NCBI RefSeq assembly: GCF_001306115.1
Contig: NZ_LGCL01000024.1
Span: 62,001-126,000 of the forward strand
Source: Ornatilinea apprima
Lineage (GTDB): Bacteria; Chloroflexota; Anaerolineae; Anaerolineales; Anaerolineaceae
Reading direction: 5' to 3'
DNA: 64,000 nucleotides
The notes under the pieces were generated by a model. It was not told where the DNA came from, did not search any database, and saw only the letters and a program-made list of their open reading frames with translations. Position 1 is the first letter of the stretch. Each line of letters opens with the position of its first letter. Shown here one piece after another: positions 25,826-34,931 of this stretch. The position numbers and the translations under genes are program-made.

Positions 25826-26518
25826 ATGGATCATCCAAGTCAAGATCTGAAAGACCAGTCAGGCTCTCCAACCGCCGGCGATCAAGAAAACAGCAGCGCG
25901 ACAGAAAATGCAGGCGACAGCAAGAGCGATGAAGCCAGCCTTCAGTTTATACTCTTAGTGGCTTTTTTTGTCGCCACCATCATTGGAATGGTTTGGGTCG
26001 CGACCCAATATGTTCGTTACGTCAACCAAATTCTCAATATCAGCTTTTGGGTAACCATTGGGTTATCGGTGTTTGCGGTGGGCTTGCTCGCCTGGGCCTT
26101 CGTGCAAAAAAGAGCACAGGATGATTTCCCTGCAATACTGGTCGGATTCTACTCCCTGTGGCTTTGCCTGGTCGCAGGGGGGCTGGTTTACCTCATTTAC
26201 GCTCCCCCTACCGCCCCGGCGGATTATGAAAGCACCTTTGCGACCCTGCTCAATATGGATTTTCAAGCTGACAATTGGATGATCAACGCATTAAAAATCG
26301 GCTTTGGCGGCGAAGACTCACCGGTTGATTCCACCATTGAATTCATTGCTTCACAGGCCTTTGCTCTTCCGTTTATGTTCCTTACCTTCCTGGCCATCTT
26401 TGGCATCCAGGCCAACCTGGCATGGGCATTCATCAAAAAAGTTCCTCTACAAATATCAATCTATTTGTTAGCAGGTGCGCTAGTCACGGCGACCATATCG
26501 GCGATTTTTTTGTTATAA
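25826..26518 (+). CDS. Membrane protein of unknown function (about 6 TM)
   Basis: This 230-aa protein has a polar N-terminal tail of about 40 residues rich in Ser, Gly, Asp and Glu. Hydrophobic segments follow at about 44-66, 74-95, 107-130, then a loop with YESTFATLLNMDFQADNW, and further helices at about 175-200 and 207-230. GAGGGGG precedes ATG 25826. No family is recognised. Its base composition is more AT-rich than the surrounding genes. Confidence 0.7.
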   Translation: MDHPSQDLKDQSGSPTAGDQENSSATENAGDSKSDEASLQFILLVAFFVATIIGMVWVATQYVRYVNQILNISFWVTIGLSVFAVGLLAWAFVQKRAQDDFPAILVGFYSLWLCLVAGGLVYLIYAPPTAPADYESTFATLLNMDFQADNWMINALKIGFGGEDSPVDSTIEFIASQAFALPFMFLTFLAIFGIQANLAWAFIKKVPLQISIYLLAGALVTATISAIFLL

Positions 26519-26547
26519 CAGACCAATCTCAAGCCAGGGAGAAACCA

Positions 26548-26670
26548 ATGACAACCAATCATGACCCGCAAGAAGATGATCCGGCCATCAGCGTCATTAT
26601 TGAGCAAGCCGCCTGCCCTGGCGCACCGCCTTGTCAGCTCACTCCCGCGCGCGGCGCGGCCATAAGATGA
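26548..26670 (+). CDS. Possible 40-aa ORF or gene remnant
   Basis: An ATG at 26548, preceded by GGGAGAAACC, opens a 40-codon frame (MTTNHDPQEDDPAISVIIEQ...). It runs into the 3' end of the convergent DedA gene. The C-terminal half is antisense to DedA coding sequence, which suggests either a truncated gene that has lost its 3' part or a chance ORF. Function is unknown. Confidence 0.3.
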   Translation: MTTNHDPQEDDPAISVIIEQAACPGAPPCQLTPARGAAIR

Positions 26671-27235
26671 ACAGCAGCGCCGCCAGCAGCAGCACAACCA
26701 TCGAAAGGCTGGTAAAGCTGCCAACCGTCTCGCTCACGCGCTGCCACTGCTCGGCGAACAAATAGCCCAGCCCGCCGTAGATGAATACCCACAAGAGCTG
26801 CCCGGCCACATCATACAACAGAAAGCGCAAATAGGGGTAGCGGCTGCCGGCGATGAAGTTGACCGCCGGGGCCAGCGGGGTGAACCAGAAACGCGTCAGC
26901 AGAATGGCCCACGCCCCCTGACGGTTGATCACGGACTGCGCGCGCTGCCAAGCCGCCCTTTTTTCCAGGCGCAGGCGCAGACGCTCGCCGGCCCAGCGCC
27001 CCAAAAAATACTCAAAGTGATCGGCCAGCGAGGCACCTGCCAGGCAGGCCAGCCCGGCCAGCCGCCAGTCCAGCAGCCCCTCATGCGCAAAGGCGCCCGC
27101 GGCAATAATCACCATCGTGATCGGAAACGGAATCCCCAGCGAACCGGCAAACGCCACCAGCAGCAGCAGCGGCACACCGTACGCAGCCAGGTGAGTAACC
27201 GTCCAATTTGCCAGTGAATTCATCCACCCTTCCAT
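26639..27235 (-). CDS. DedA/SNARE-associated (VTT) family membrane protein
   Basis: This 198-aa protein is of the usual length for DedA. Motifs include GSLGIPFPITMVIIAAGAFA near residues 31-50, the GASLADHFEYFLGRWAG segment, and the RFWFTPLAPAVNFIAGSRYP signature (F/YxRxxPxxR-like, here with T in place of a second Arg). Hydrophobic segments flank these. DedA proteins act in envelope homeostasis, and some are polyprenyl-phosphate or phospholipid flippases. AAGGG stands 5 nt before ATG 27235. Confidence 0.85.
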   Translation of the reverse strand: MEGWMNSLANWTVTHLAAYGVPLLLLVAFAGSLGIPFPITMVIIAAGAFAHEGLLDWRLAGLACLAGASLADHFEYFLGRWAGERLRLRLEKRAAWQRAQSVINRQGAWAILLTRFWFTPLAPAVNFIAGSRYPYLRFLLYDVAGQLLWVFIYGGLGYLFAEQWQRVSETVGSFTSLSMVVLLLAALLFILWPRRARE

Positions 27236-27331
27236 TCCTGCCCTTCAATCGCTCAACCGGATGATTCTGATCATACTGCGCGCCAGCCTACGCCGGACAC
27301 AGAAATTTTACCAAACAAGGCGCCGGGCTGG

Positions 27332-27706
27332 TTATTTTTTCTTCTTCGCCGCGGCCTTGGCCTGGTTTTCCCCCACCCGAAAAAGGGTAATCTCGCGGAT
27401 CAAATCAAAGGGAATCGGCTGCTCCAGCGGGAACTGCACCGCGCCCTTCGAAGTTTCATACGGCGCCAGCGCTTCCGAATAGGCCTCAATGCCCGAGGGA
27501 GCGGGGTAAAAGCCGATATGCTTTTTGTGCGCGGCAAAATGCACCAGGTTGCCGTGCAGATAAAAAGTGGGCATGCCGTAGCTGATCTTTTCTTGCGCCT
27601 CGGGCGCGGCCTGGCGAATCGTCTCGCGGATTTTTTGCAGCAGCGGCTGTACCGCTGCGGGGCAGCCGGCAATATACGCGTCAATCGTCAGCGGATTCAC
27701 TTGCAT
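27332..27706 (-). CDS. DUF1801/YdhG-like protein
   Basis: This 124-aa protein opens with TIDAYIAGCPAAVQPLLQKI and contains EKISYGMPTFYLHGNLVHFA, AHKKHIGFYPAPSGIEAY and PLEQPIPFDLIREI. These are characteristic of the DUF1801 (YdhG/YjhA, frataxin-like fold) family. The C-terminus is a lysine-rich tail. Members are small cytosolic proteins of uncertain function. AAGGAGG precedes ATG 27706. Confidence 0.85.
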   Translation of the reverse strand: MQVNPLTIDAYIAGCPAAVQPLLQKIRETIRQAAPEAQEKISYGMPTFYLHGNLVHFAAHKKHIGFYPAPSGIEAYSEALAPYETSKGAVQFPLEQPIPFDLIREITLFRVGENQAKAAAKKKK

Positions 27707-27805
27707 GGGATCGCCTCCTTCGGCTCGAGCCGGTTTGTACGCACCATTGTAAACCGCCGCCGCCAGAAGTTCAATCCGCCTGCCTCACAATTGACCAGGC
27801 CGCCG

Positions 27806-28645
27806 CTACTCGCCAATCGCGGGAAAATCTCCCTCGCCCACATCTTGCGCCGAGGCTGTGCCGCCGGTGACCGTGTGCAGGGTTACGTCCCAAATGGTGT
27901 ACGCGCTGGCGCTGGTGGAAAATTCAAACGCGTCTGTAAAGCGCTGGCGGCGGGGATCGGTCATGAATTCTTTGCCGTTCCAATCCGAGCCGGTGCTGAA
28001 GTAGAGCGCGTAGGTGCCGTCTTGAATGCCCTGCAGGGTAAACTTCTCTCCGGCGCGAATGTAAGCAGCCATCACCGCCTGATCGTTGGCGGTCAGAATC
28101 ACCACCCCATCTTTCGCTGTGCCGTTGTCGACTGTCATGGTGCCATACCCGCCGCCCTCTCCGCGCTGGATCCAGCCCGTCTGGGGGTGAAAAACGCCCA
28201 GAGGGATCTGCTCGCAGGGGATGCGCAGCTCAATATACTGCTCGCCGCCCGCCACCCAGCCTTCCAGCCCGCTGCTGCGGCTTTTCATCTTCACCCAACT
28301 GCAGTTCTCAAACTGGCCGGTAATGTCCAGTTCTTCACCGCGATTCAACTGTCCCAGCGCGGTATACGTAGTTCCCGGCCCCTCGCGCACATTCAACACA
28401 CTCACGGCCACCATCGCGCCGGGGGTGGGTGTGGTCGTCGGCGAGGGAACGGCCGTGGGACTGGGGATGATGGTGGCGGTAGGCGTTTCTATGGGCGCCT
28501 GGGCGGTGAGGGTGGCATAGATGCCTGCCGCCACTTCAGTCGCCAGTGTATCCATCTTTTCCTGCGAAGGCGCACAAGCGGCGCACAGCAGGCTCAAACA
28601 CACCAGCAAGACCAGGCCAAGCAGATCCATCTGGCGCTTTTTCAT
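27806..28645 (-). CDS. SH3-domain lipoprotein
   Basis: This protein of about 279 aa starts at ATG 28645 (AAGGAGT upstream; the longer frame to 28702 is unlikely). A lipoprotein signal (LLGLVLLVCLSLLCAAC) gives Cys about 24. A Thr/Pro-rich spacer (about 45-75) follows, then a bacterial SH3 domain (VSVLNVREGPGTTYTALGQL with GEELDITGQ, about 78-140). The C-terminal beta domain has DGTYALYFSTGSDWNGKEFM. SH3 domains of this type usually bind cell-wall or protein ligands outside the membrane. It is monocistronic or paired with the 56-aa membrane protein upstream. Confidence 0.8.
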   Translation of the reverse strand: MKKRQMDLLGLVLLVCLSLLCAACAPSQEKMDTLATEVAAGIYATLTAQAPIETPTATIIPSPTAVPSPTTTPTPGAMVAVSVLNVREGPGTTYTALGQLNRGEELDITGQFENCSWVKMKSRSSGLEGWVAGGEQYIELRIPCEQIPLGVFHPQTGWIQRGEGGGYGTMTVDNGTAKDGVVILTANDQAVMAAYIRAGEKFTLQGIQDGTYALYFSTGSDWNGKEFMTDPRRQRFTDAFEFSTSASAYTIWDVTLHTVTGGTASAQDVGEGDFPAIGE

Positions 28646-28776
28646 TTCGTACTCCTTTTCCAAATCCAACAGCCGGGGAAGAAGAAGCGTTGAACAGGCC
28701 AATCAAGAGAAGAGAGCGGGCGGCTTTCACGCGGAGCCGGCCTGATGATCAGGGCGCCCGCCCCCAAAAAAATGGA

Positions 28777-28947
28777 CTAGAGATTCTTAAGCAGCGTTCC
28801 CAATACGAGAATCACCAGCCCAACCGCCACCAGCCAAAACGCGAAATCTGAGATTGTGGGGACCGCTGTCAGGTACGAAATGATCCCTACCGCTCCAAGA
28901 ATAACTGCAATCCACCAGGTTGCCGCTTTCGGTGCGCTTCGTTTCAT
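28777..28947 (-). CDS. 56-aa two-TM membrane protein
   Basis: A short frame from ATG 28947 to TAG 28777 is preceded by AAAGGAGAAAAGG. The product begins MKRSAPKAATWWIAVILGAV. It has hydrophobic segments at about 11-29 and 35-53 and ends TLLKNL. The basic N-terminus, two helices and strong ribosome site argue for a real gene. Small proteins with this WWIAVILG...FWLVA..L.LL pattern occur in Chloroflexi as I recall; function is unknown. Confidence 0.75.
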   Translation of the reverse strand: MKRSAPKAATWWIAVILGAVGIISYLTAVPTISDFAFWLVAVGLVILVLGTLLKNL

Positions 28948-29123
28948 GGCCTTTTCTCCTTTTTCTCAAAACAGGCAATCTCTCCTGGCCCCGCGGTCCG
29001 CTGACCAGTCGTGGAGAGGCTGTCAAAGGCGCATTTGCACGCTGCGGAGACAATTTTTCTTCCCCGCTTACTATTGATTATACAGACATTTATGGAGCAT
29101 GGGAGAATAGCGATACGGCTGGA

Positions 29124-31499
29124 TCAATCACCCGCGACCGGCGGTTGGGCCAACATGGCGCCCGCCTCGCGGCCGCACACCGGCCGGGCAATCAAGAATC
29201 CCTGGGCATATTCGCACTTCAACGCCTTGAGCCTGGCAAGCTGATCATCCGTCTCCACCCCTTCAGCCACCACCTTCATGCCCAGGCCGTGCGCCAGGGT
29301 CAAGATCGTTTGCACAATCTCCTGACCGCCCCCGCCCGGCTCCAGGCGATTGATGAAGGTGCGGTCAATTTTTAAGGTGTCAATCGGCAGCGTGTGCAGA
29401 TAGCCCAGCCAGGAATAGCCCGTGCCAAAATCATCAATCTGCACCTGAATGCCCAGCGCGCGCAGCCTGTCGAGCATGCGCCCGGTGGCCTGCGAATCTT
29501 CCACAATCAGGCTCTCGGTCAGTTCCAATTTGAGACTGCCGGGCGAAAGCTGGTATTTGGTTAAAATTTCCACAATCTTTTCCAGCAGGTTCACTTCGGC
29601 ACACTGGCGCGTAGATAGATTGACGTTCATCGTCAGCGGCGGGTCTTGCGGGTAAACGGTCTGCCAGTCGCGCAGCTGGCGGCAGGCTTCATCCAGCACC
29701 CAGTAACCGATCGGCACAATCAGTCCAATCTCTTCGGCAATGGGGATGAACTCTGCCGGCAGAATGAGACCGCGCTGCGGGTGCTGCCAGCGCACCAGTG
29801 CCTCAAAGCCGATAATTTTGCGCGTGGTCAGGTCCACAATCGGCTGGTAGTGAACCAAAAACTCGCCCTGCTCCAGCGCGCGGCGCATATCGTTCTCCAG
29901 CTCCAGGCGCGACAAAACGCTCTCCAGCATGGAGAGATCGAAAACCTCATAGCGTCCGCGGCCGTGACGCTTGGCGCGGTACATGGCAATATCGGCGTCG
30001 CGCAGAATTTCTTCGGCGCTGGCATACCGCGCGTCGCCCAGCACAATGCCCATACTGACCGAAATGAACACGCGGTGCTGTTCCAACTGCGCCGGTTCAG
30101 CCAGCGCGCGCTGAATGCGCTCAGCCACATGCAGGTAGCCGGTGGTTGTTTCCAGCTCTTCCAATAAAATAACAAATTCATCCCCACCCAGGCGCGCCAC
30201 CGTATCCTCGCCGCGCACCGAGGCCGTCAGGCGGCGCGCGCTTTCCATCAGCAGCAGATCGCCAATATTGTGGCCCAGGCTGTCATTCACCACCTTAAAA
30301 TGGTCGAGATCTAAAAATAAAACCGCGTAGTTATACTGCTTGCGCCGCCGGGCGCGTTCCATCACATGGCTCAGACGGTCCATCAGTAAATTGCGGTTGG
30401 CGGTATCGGTCAGCGGGTCGTGCAGCGCGGAATAGACCAGCTGGTCTTGCGCTGTCTTGCGGCTCACCAGCTCAACCTGCAGCTGCTCATTCACCTGACG
30501 CAATTGCGCGGTGCGCTCGGCCACCTTCTGCTCCAGACCCGCGGTGAGCGCCTGCAGGCGGTCGATCATGTGGTTGAGATAGGTATTCAATTCGCCAAAC
30601 TCGTCGGACGTGGAAACCTCAATCCGCTGGCTTAAATCACCGGTTTCCACCTTGCGGAACAGGTCGATCATGGCGCGAAACGGCGCAGAGAAATAGGAAA
30701 CCAGATGATAGACTAAAAAGATACCCAAAACGACCCCGCCAACCCCCGCGTTGATGATCACCAGCAGCGCGTTCCGCACCAGTTGGTCAGAGCGCGCAAT
30801 GTCATCCTGAATCAAAAGCACCTGGTGATAAGCCGTCGGCACGGTCAGCAGCAAGCTGATCAGCACCACGCCCAGCACAGACAGGGCCAGCTTGACGCGC
30901 AGGCGCATACCCTTAAGGCCGGTGATTTGTGTTTCAAACTGGCGGGGCAGCAAAGCCTGAATGACGGGCTTAAACCACTGGTCAAGCAGCAGGTTTTCCA
31001 TGATCAGGTTGGCCAGGCTGGCAGCCATCGCCGCGAAGAAGATGTGCGCCAGCTGCACCACGCTGAGCCGCAGGCCAAAATAGCCATACAGCAGGGTGGG
31101 CAGCAGCACCACCAACAGCAGTTCCACAAACTCGCGCACCACAAAAAACCGGGTAGCCTGGTTGGCCTGCTCCCAGGCGCGCTCTTCCTGCCGCGGATCA
31201 TGCATGGCCTCGCCCGGCTGGTAGAGGCTCGCCAGGCGCGCGAAGAGATCGCGGTTGCGCAGGTAAAACTGGCCCAGCACAGAAAAATTCCGCAACCACA
31301 CAGCCACCCCACCAAACAGCAGCAGGCTCAAGCCCTGATCGCGGCTCAACCCCGCGTTGGTTTGCACAGGCATCGCGGTGAGCAGCAACATCAACGGTGT
31401 GTTAACCAGCTGCATCAGCAGCAGCGTGAGAATCGGGTACCACCTGCCCGTGCGATTGAGCAGTTGGACCAATATCGCGGGTGTGCCGGCCTGGTTCAA
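29124..31499 (-). CDS. Membrane HAMP-GGDEF-EAL cyclic-di-GMP enzyme
   Basis: This 791-aa protein uses a TTG start at 31499, supported by GAGGGG six nt upstream. Several membrane helices span about 22-270, then come a HAMP-like segment (about 262-320), a short coiled coil, a GGDEF domain with intact GGDEF (438-442) and [14 protein letters not shown], and an EAL domain with EALVRWQHP (566-574) and [10 protein letters not shown]. Both active-site signatures are intact, so it could make or degrade c-di-GMP depending on its sensor. It is one of two GGDEF proteins close to the large surface-protein gene. Confidence 0.92.
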   Translation of the reverse strand: MNQAGTPAILVQLLNRTGRWYPILTLLLMQLVNTPLMLLLTAMPVQTNAGLSRDQGLSLLLFGGVAVWLRNFSVLGQFYLRNRDLFARLASLYQPGEAMHDPRQEERAWEQANQATRFFVVREFVELLLVVLLPTLLYGYFGLRLSVVQLAHIFFAAMAASLANLIMENLLLDQWFKPVIQALLPRQFETQITGLKGMRLRVKLALSVLGVVLISLLLTVPTAYHQVLLIQDDIARSDQLVRNALLVIINAGVGGVVLGIFLVYHLVSYFSAPFRAMIDLFRKVETGDLSQRIEVSTSDEFGELNTYLNHMIDRLQALTAGLEQKVAERTAQLRQVNEQLQVELVSRKTAQDQLVYSALHDPLTDTANRNLLMDRLSHVMERARRRKQYNYAVLFLDLDHFKVVNDSLGHNIGDLLLMESARRLTASVRGEDTVARLGGDEFVILLEELETTTGYLHVAERIQRALAEPAQLEQHRVFISVSMGIVLGDARYASAEEILRDADIAMYRAKRHGRGRYEVFDLSMLESVLSRLELENDMRRALEQGEFLVHYQPIVDLTTRKIIGFEALVRWQHPQRGLILPAEFIPIAEEIGLIVPIGYWVLDEACRQLRDWQTVYPQDPPLTMNVNLSTRQCAEVNLLEKIVEILTKYQLSPGSLKLELTESLIVEDSQATGRMLDRLRALGIQVQIDDFGTGYSWLGYLHTLPIDTLKIDRTFINRLEPGGGGQEIVQTILTLAHGLGMKVVAEGVETDDQLARLKALKCEYAQGFLIARPVCGREAGAMLAQPPVAGD

Positions 31500-31634
31500 T
31501 AAAATCCCCTCTTTTGCGGACCCGGTTGTTGGCGGCGCGCGAACGTGCGCCGCTTTCTGTGTAAGAATGTTGCAAGGTTCATACTCATAGTATCGGCAGA
31601 TGGTGGAAATTCTTCAGAGAATGAAATTTTTTAC

Positions 31635-31811
31635 GTCCAAATCCCGTAGGGTGCGTTCGTTGTCGCGGGTTTTGCGCCCCCGAGCGAAGCGAGCGGGGTC
31701 AACGCACCGCTTAACATCCCGGTGCGTTCTACGCCGCTGCGCGGCTGCGAACACACCCTACTCTTTCTCGTTTTTCTGTAGCACAATAGACCCAACCCAA
31801 TCCCCATTCAA
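31635..31811. repeat. Direct repeat copy 1 containing a GTAGGGTGCGTTCG inverted-repeat element
   Basis: The unit starts GTCCAAATCCCGTAGGGTGC and ends CCCAATCCCCATTCAA. Inside it, 31646-31761 is bounded by GTAGGGTGCGTTCG and its near-complement CGAACACACCCTAC. Compared with copy 2 it has an extra segment of about 33 bp rich in GCGAAGCGAGC. It is palindromic, non-coding and MITE/REP-like. Confidence 0.8.
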
Positions 31812-31818
31812 ATGATCG

Positions 31819-31962
31819 GTCCAAATCCCGTAGGGTGCGTTCGTTGTGTGAACGCACCGCTTAAAAAACATGGTGCGTTCTACGCCGCTGCGCGGCTGCG
31901 AACACACCCTACTCTTTCTCGTTTTTCTGTGGCACAATAGACCCAACCCAATCCCCATTCAA
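31819..31962. repeat. Direct repeat copy 2 of the inverted-repeat element
   Basis: This copy is shorter than copy 1, with the same boundaries; the inverted-repeat core is 31830-31912. Its right end (CACAATAG...CCCCATTCAA) lies 10 bp before the PanE-like start, so the promoter-proximal sequence of that gene is part of the duplication. The rest of the gap 31500-31634 shows no gene. Confidence 0.8.
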
Positions 31963-31972
31963 GGATGTATCC

Positions 31973-32893
31973 ATGCCAGACATTCATAACGTGGCCATTC
32001 TCGGCGCGGGGGCGATGGGCGCGTACTTCGCTGCCCAATTCGCCAGCGCACCCGGCTTCTCCACCACCCTCATTGCCAGCGGAGAGCGCCGCGAGCGGCT
32101 CAACCGCGACGGGCTGACCGTCAACGGGCAAACCTATCACATCCCCGCCATCGACCCGGCGCAGGCCACCACCACCGCTGACCTGATTCTGGTGGCGCTT
32201 AAACATCACCAGCTCGCGGACGCCGTCAGCCAGCTCGACCGGCTGGTGGGCGAGCAGACCATTTTCCTCTCGGTGATGAATGGGTTGGAGAGTGAAGAGA
32301 TCATCGCGGCGCGTTACGGCGCGGAGAAAGTGCTTTACGCCATCTCGCTGGGCATCGACGCGGTGCGCGAGGGCAACCGGGTAACCTACACCAGGCCCGG
32401 CACGCACTACTTTGGCGAGGCGCGCAACGAACAGATCAGCCCGCGCGTGCACCGCGTACAGCAGGCCTTCGACCGGGCAGGCATTCGCCACCAGACCCCC
32501 ACGGATATGCTGCGCATGCTATGGTGGAAATTTATGATCAACGTGGGTGTCAACCAGGCCTCGGCGGTAATGCGCGCGCCCTACGGTGTGTTCCATAATA
32601 ACCCCCACGCCCAGGCACTGATGGAAGCCCTGATGCGTGAGGTGGTGGCGCTGGCCCAGGTGGCGGGTGTCAATCTTTCCGAGCAGGACATCACCGATTG
32701 GTACCCGGTGCTGCGTCAGCTCTCTCCGCTGGGCAAAACCTCCATGCTGCAAGACGTGGAAGCCGGCCGCAAAACCGAGGTGGAAATGTTCGGCGGTAAG
32801 GTGGTGGCATTGGGAAAAGCGCACAGCGTGCCTACCCCGGTCAATGAAACCGTGGTGCAGATCATCCGCGTGCTGGAAGAAACCGGAGGGTAA
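31973..32893 (+). CDS. Probable 2-dehydropantoate 2-reductase (PanE/ApbA)
   Basis: This 306-aa protein is of standard PanE length. The N-terminal motif is VAILGAGAMGAYFAA. ILVALKHHQLADAV keeps the cofactor-side lysine, and WWKFMINVGVNQASAVMRAP keeps the catalytic lysine and asparagine. The C-terminal TSMLQDVEAGRKTEVE keeps the substrate-binding S..D...GR.TE signature. The enzyme would reduce ketopantoate to pantoate with NADPH in coenzyme A synthesis. It contrasts with the two divergent copies at 21224-23133. Confidence 0.9.
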   Translation: MPDIHNVAILGAGAMGAYFAAQFASAPGFSTTLIASGERRERLNRDGLTVNGQTYHIPAIDPAQATTTADLILVALKHHQLADAVSQLDRLVGEQTIFLSVMNGLESEEIIAARYGAEKVLYAISLGIDAVREGNRVTYTRPGTHYFGEARNEQISPRVHRVQQAFDRAGIRHQTPTDMLRMLWWKFMINVGVNQASAVMRAPYGVFHNNPHAQALMEALMREVVALAQVAGVNLSEQDITDWYPVLRQLSPLGKTSMLQDVEAGRKTEVEMFGGKVVALGKAHSVPTPVNETVVQIIRVLEETGG

Positions 32894-32903
32894 TCGTGCC
32901 CGC

Positions 32904-34517
32904 TCAGGGCTGCGGCTCGCGCGCCTCGCTCCAAACCGTTACGCGGTTGCGCCCGGTCTGTTTGGACTGGTAGAGCGCCTGGTCGGCCTTGATGGAAATT
33001 TCTTCGGCCTCCATGCCGTGATCGGGGTAAGCAGCCACCCCCAGCGAGATGGTAACGCGCAGCAGGCTGCCCTGGCATTCAACGGTCTGATTTTCAATCT
33101 GCGCGCGGATCTGTTCGGCGCGGGCGGTGGCCTGCTCCACGTCAATGCCCGGCATCACAATTATGAATTCCTCTCCCCCATAACGGCAAACAATATCCGA
33201 GCCGCGCGTCAGGCTCTTGATGGCGCGCGCCACCTCCACCAGCATGCGGTCACCGGCCTGGTGCCCATGCGAGTCGTTGATCTTCTTAAACAGATCCAGG
33301 TCGGCAATCAGAATGCTGAGACTCTTCTGCTCGCGCATCACCCGCTGCAGCTCGCGCGGCAGCGTCTCGCTGAGATAGCGGCGGTTATACAACCCGGTCA
33401 GCGGATCGCGAATGGTCTGCTCTCGCAGCTCTTTGTGCAGGCGCTCCACCTCGGCCACGCGGTGATTTAACTGCTCATTGGCGGCTTTGAGCGCGTCTTC
33501 GGTTTGCTTGCGCTCGCTGATGTCGCGCGCCACGCATTGAAGCTGCTGCGGCTGGCCCTGAATGTCTCGCACCAGGTCCAAGTAGGCCTCCACCGGGAAG
33601 AGCGTGCCGTCTTTACGGCGGAACTGGCTTTCCAGGTGCGGCAGCAATTCGCCGGAAAGCAGCGTTTCCAGCGCCTGGCGGTTCTGCTCGCGGTCGGGCG
33701 CAATCTGGCTCACCGGCAGGCCAGGGAACCGGTCCACCGGGTAGCCGAACATCTCGGCGGCGCGCTGGTTGGCCGCCAGGCAGCGCCCCTGCAGATCAAT
33801 CATCAGCACCGCGTCGTGCGTTTGCTCAAACAAATTGCGGTAACGCGCTTCACTCTCGCGCAGGCGCGCTTCTGTTTGTGCGCGCTCGGTGATCTCTTTA
33901 CGCGAGCGCTCCAGCGCCCTGGCAAGAATGCGGTGCGAAAAGTACGACAACCAGCCGGTAAGGCCAAAGAGCAGCACATACAGCACCCAGATGATCAGTT
34001 GGGTTTCATAGGTCTGCTCAGGAAAGATGCCCGCCTGCTGTCCCAGCACATAGCCGCCCAACAGCAGCGAGCTGGCAATCGTCGAGAGCGTGATGCCCCA
34101 CACCCCAAACAGAATGCCGGAAGAAACCACCATAAACAAATAGGTGGAAGTAGTGGGGGTAAAAACGCTTCCCAGGCTGATGATGGAGGCCGTGATCAGG
34201 ATGAATCCCAGCACCATAAACCACAGCCCGCTGCTTTTAACCCGCCCTTGGAACAAACGGCGCCGCAGCCACAAGCCAGCCAGCAGCATCAAACCATCGA
34301 TGACCTTGGTGAGGGTGGGAATATCCCTGCTCCATCCAATCACAGGCAGCAGCAAGACCATGAAGAAAATCACCGCCAGGGCGATGGCGTTCAGCAGTTG
34401 GGCCTGATGGGTTTTCTCTTCATCGCCTGCAAAAAATGGTGCTTCCAGCCAGCGCAAGAAGTGGTTAACAACCGGTAAGTTCATTCTTTTTCGCTTTATC
34501 ACGCCGCGCGTGATCAT
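32904..34517 (-). CDS. Membrane PAS-GGDEF diguanylate cyclase
   Basis: This 537-aa protein has six or so membrane helices (about 40-205), a PAS domain (about 228-345: RYRNLFEQTHDAVLMIDLQG, and VARDISERKQTE at its end), a coiled coil with HRVAEVERLHKELREQT, and a GGDEF domain with DPLTGLYNRRYL and the active GGEEF motif (RYGGEEFIIVMPG). It probably synthesises c-di-GMP in response to a PAS-sensed signal. It converges on the PanE gene with 10 bp between stops. Confidence 0.92.
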   Translation of the reverse strand: MITRGVIKRKRMNLPVVNHFLRWLEAPFFAGDEEKTHQAQLLNAIALAVIFFMVLLLPVIGWSRDIPTLTKVIDGLMLLAGLWLRRRLFQGRVKSSGLWFMVLGFILITASIISLGSVFTPTTSTYLFMVVSSGILFGVWGITLSTIASSLLLGGYVLGQQAGIFPEQTYETQLIIWVLYVLLFGLTGWLSYFSHRILARALERSRKEITERAQTEARLRESEARYRNLFEQTHDAVLMIDLQGRCLAANQRAAEMFGYPVDRFPGLPVSQIAPDREQNRQALETLLSGELLPHLESQFRRKDGTLFPVEAYLDLVRDIQGQPQQLQCVARDISERKQTEDALKAANEQLNHRVAEVERLHKELREQTIRDPLTGLYNRRYLSETLPRELQRVMREQKSLSILIADLDLFKKINDSHGHQAGDRMLVEVARAIKSLTRGSDIVCRYGGEEFIIVMPGIDVEQATARAEQIRAQIENQTVECQGSLLRVTISLGVAAYPDHGMEAEEISIKADQALYQSKQTGRNRVTVWSEAREPQP

Positions 34518-34665
34518 ATTCCCACTTTCCTTTTTTCTGCCGGATGAATGTACCTGTAACGGAGCTGGATTGTCCGGTTAGTATAGTATCGGCTGCAGGG
34601 CGCCGGTTCTGAAGAGATGCGAACATCCATAAATAACCAGATAATAACCAAAATCATTGCCTTTA

Positions 34666-34694
34666 TTGACTTTGAATCGATTCTTTTAGATAAT
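34666..34694 (+). promoter_or_regulatory. Sigma-70-type promoter
   Basis: TTGACT (34666-34671), a 17-bp spacer and GATAAT (34689-34694) match the housekeeping consensus at 10 of 12 positions. It points to the surface-protein gene. Confidence 0.7.
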
Positions 34695-34860
34695 AAAACT
34701 ATTCATTCTAACCAATGACCTGCAGGGCAAAATCCCTGATTGGCGACGTGAATCACCCTATTTTCCCTCTCGCATGGATCGCGGGCCGAAAGAAGGGGCA
34801 CTGCAAGAAATCCACAGAAGGTCTCGCGAACCCTTCTGTGCCATATCACAAGGACTGACG

Positions 34861-34892
34861 ACCGTTCCCGCCCGCTGGGGGTGAACGGTTTT
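34861..34892 (+). terminator. Attenuator-like hairpin just before the surface-protein ribosome site
   Basis: ACCGTTC (34861-34867) and GAACGGT (34883-34889) form the outer stem, with CCC/GGG pairing inside, and TTTT follows. It lies 40 nt upstream of ATG 34932 and downstream of the promoter, where a conditional terminator would act. Confidence 0.55.
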
Positions 34893-34931
34893 AATAGCGT
34901 TAAGCATGAAGATGCAAGGAGGCTCAAAACT

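Larger units (their letters stand above)
34518..34931 (+). promoter_or_regulatory. Promoter plus structured leader of the surface-protein gene
   Basis: This gap has no convincing ORF. A good promoter TTGACT-17-GATAAT lies at 34666-34694, giving a leader of about 230 nt. The leader holds CAGGG/CCCTG flanked by CCAAT/ATTGG (about 34717-34746), CACAGAAGG/CCTTCTGTG (34813-34840), and a terminator-like hairpin at 34861-34892. The arrangement suggests regulated read-through, but the sequence does not clearly match a riboswitch class I know. The first part of the gap should also hold the promoter of the minus-strand GGDEF gene. Confidence 0.55.

Noticed and set aside
34717..34892. c-di-GMP (GEMM) riboswitch upstream of the surface protein
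   Set aside because: A GGGCAAA stretch is present, but the conserved GACGCAAAGCC and receptor motifs are not. Kept only as an unclassified structured leader.
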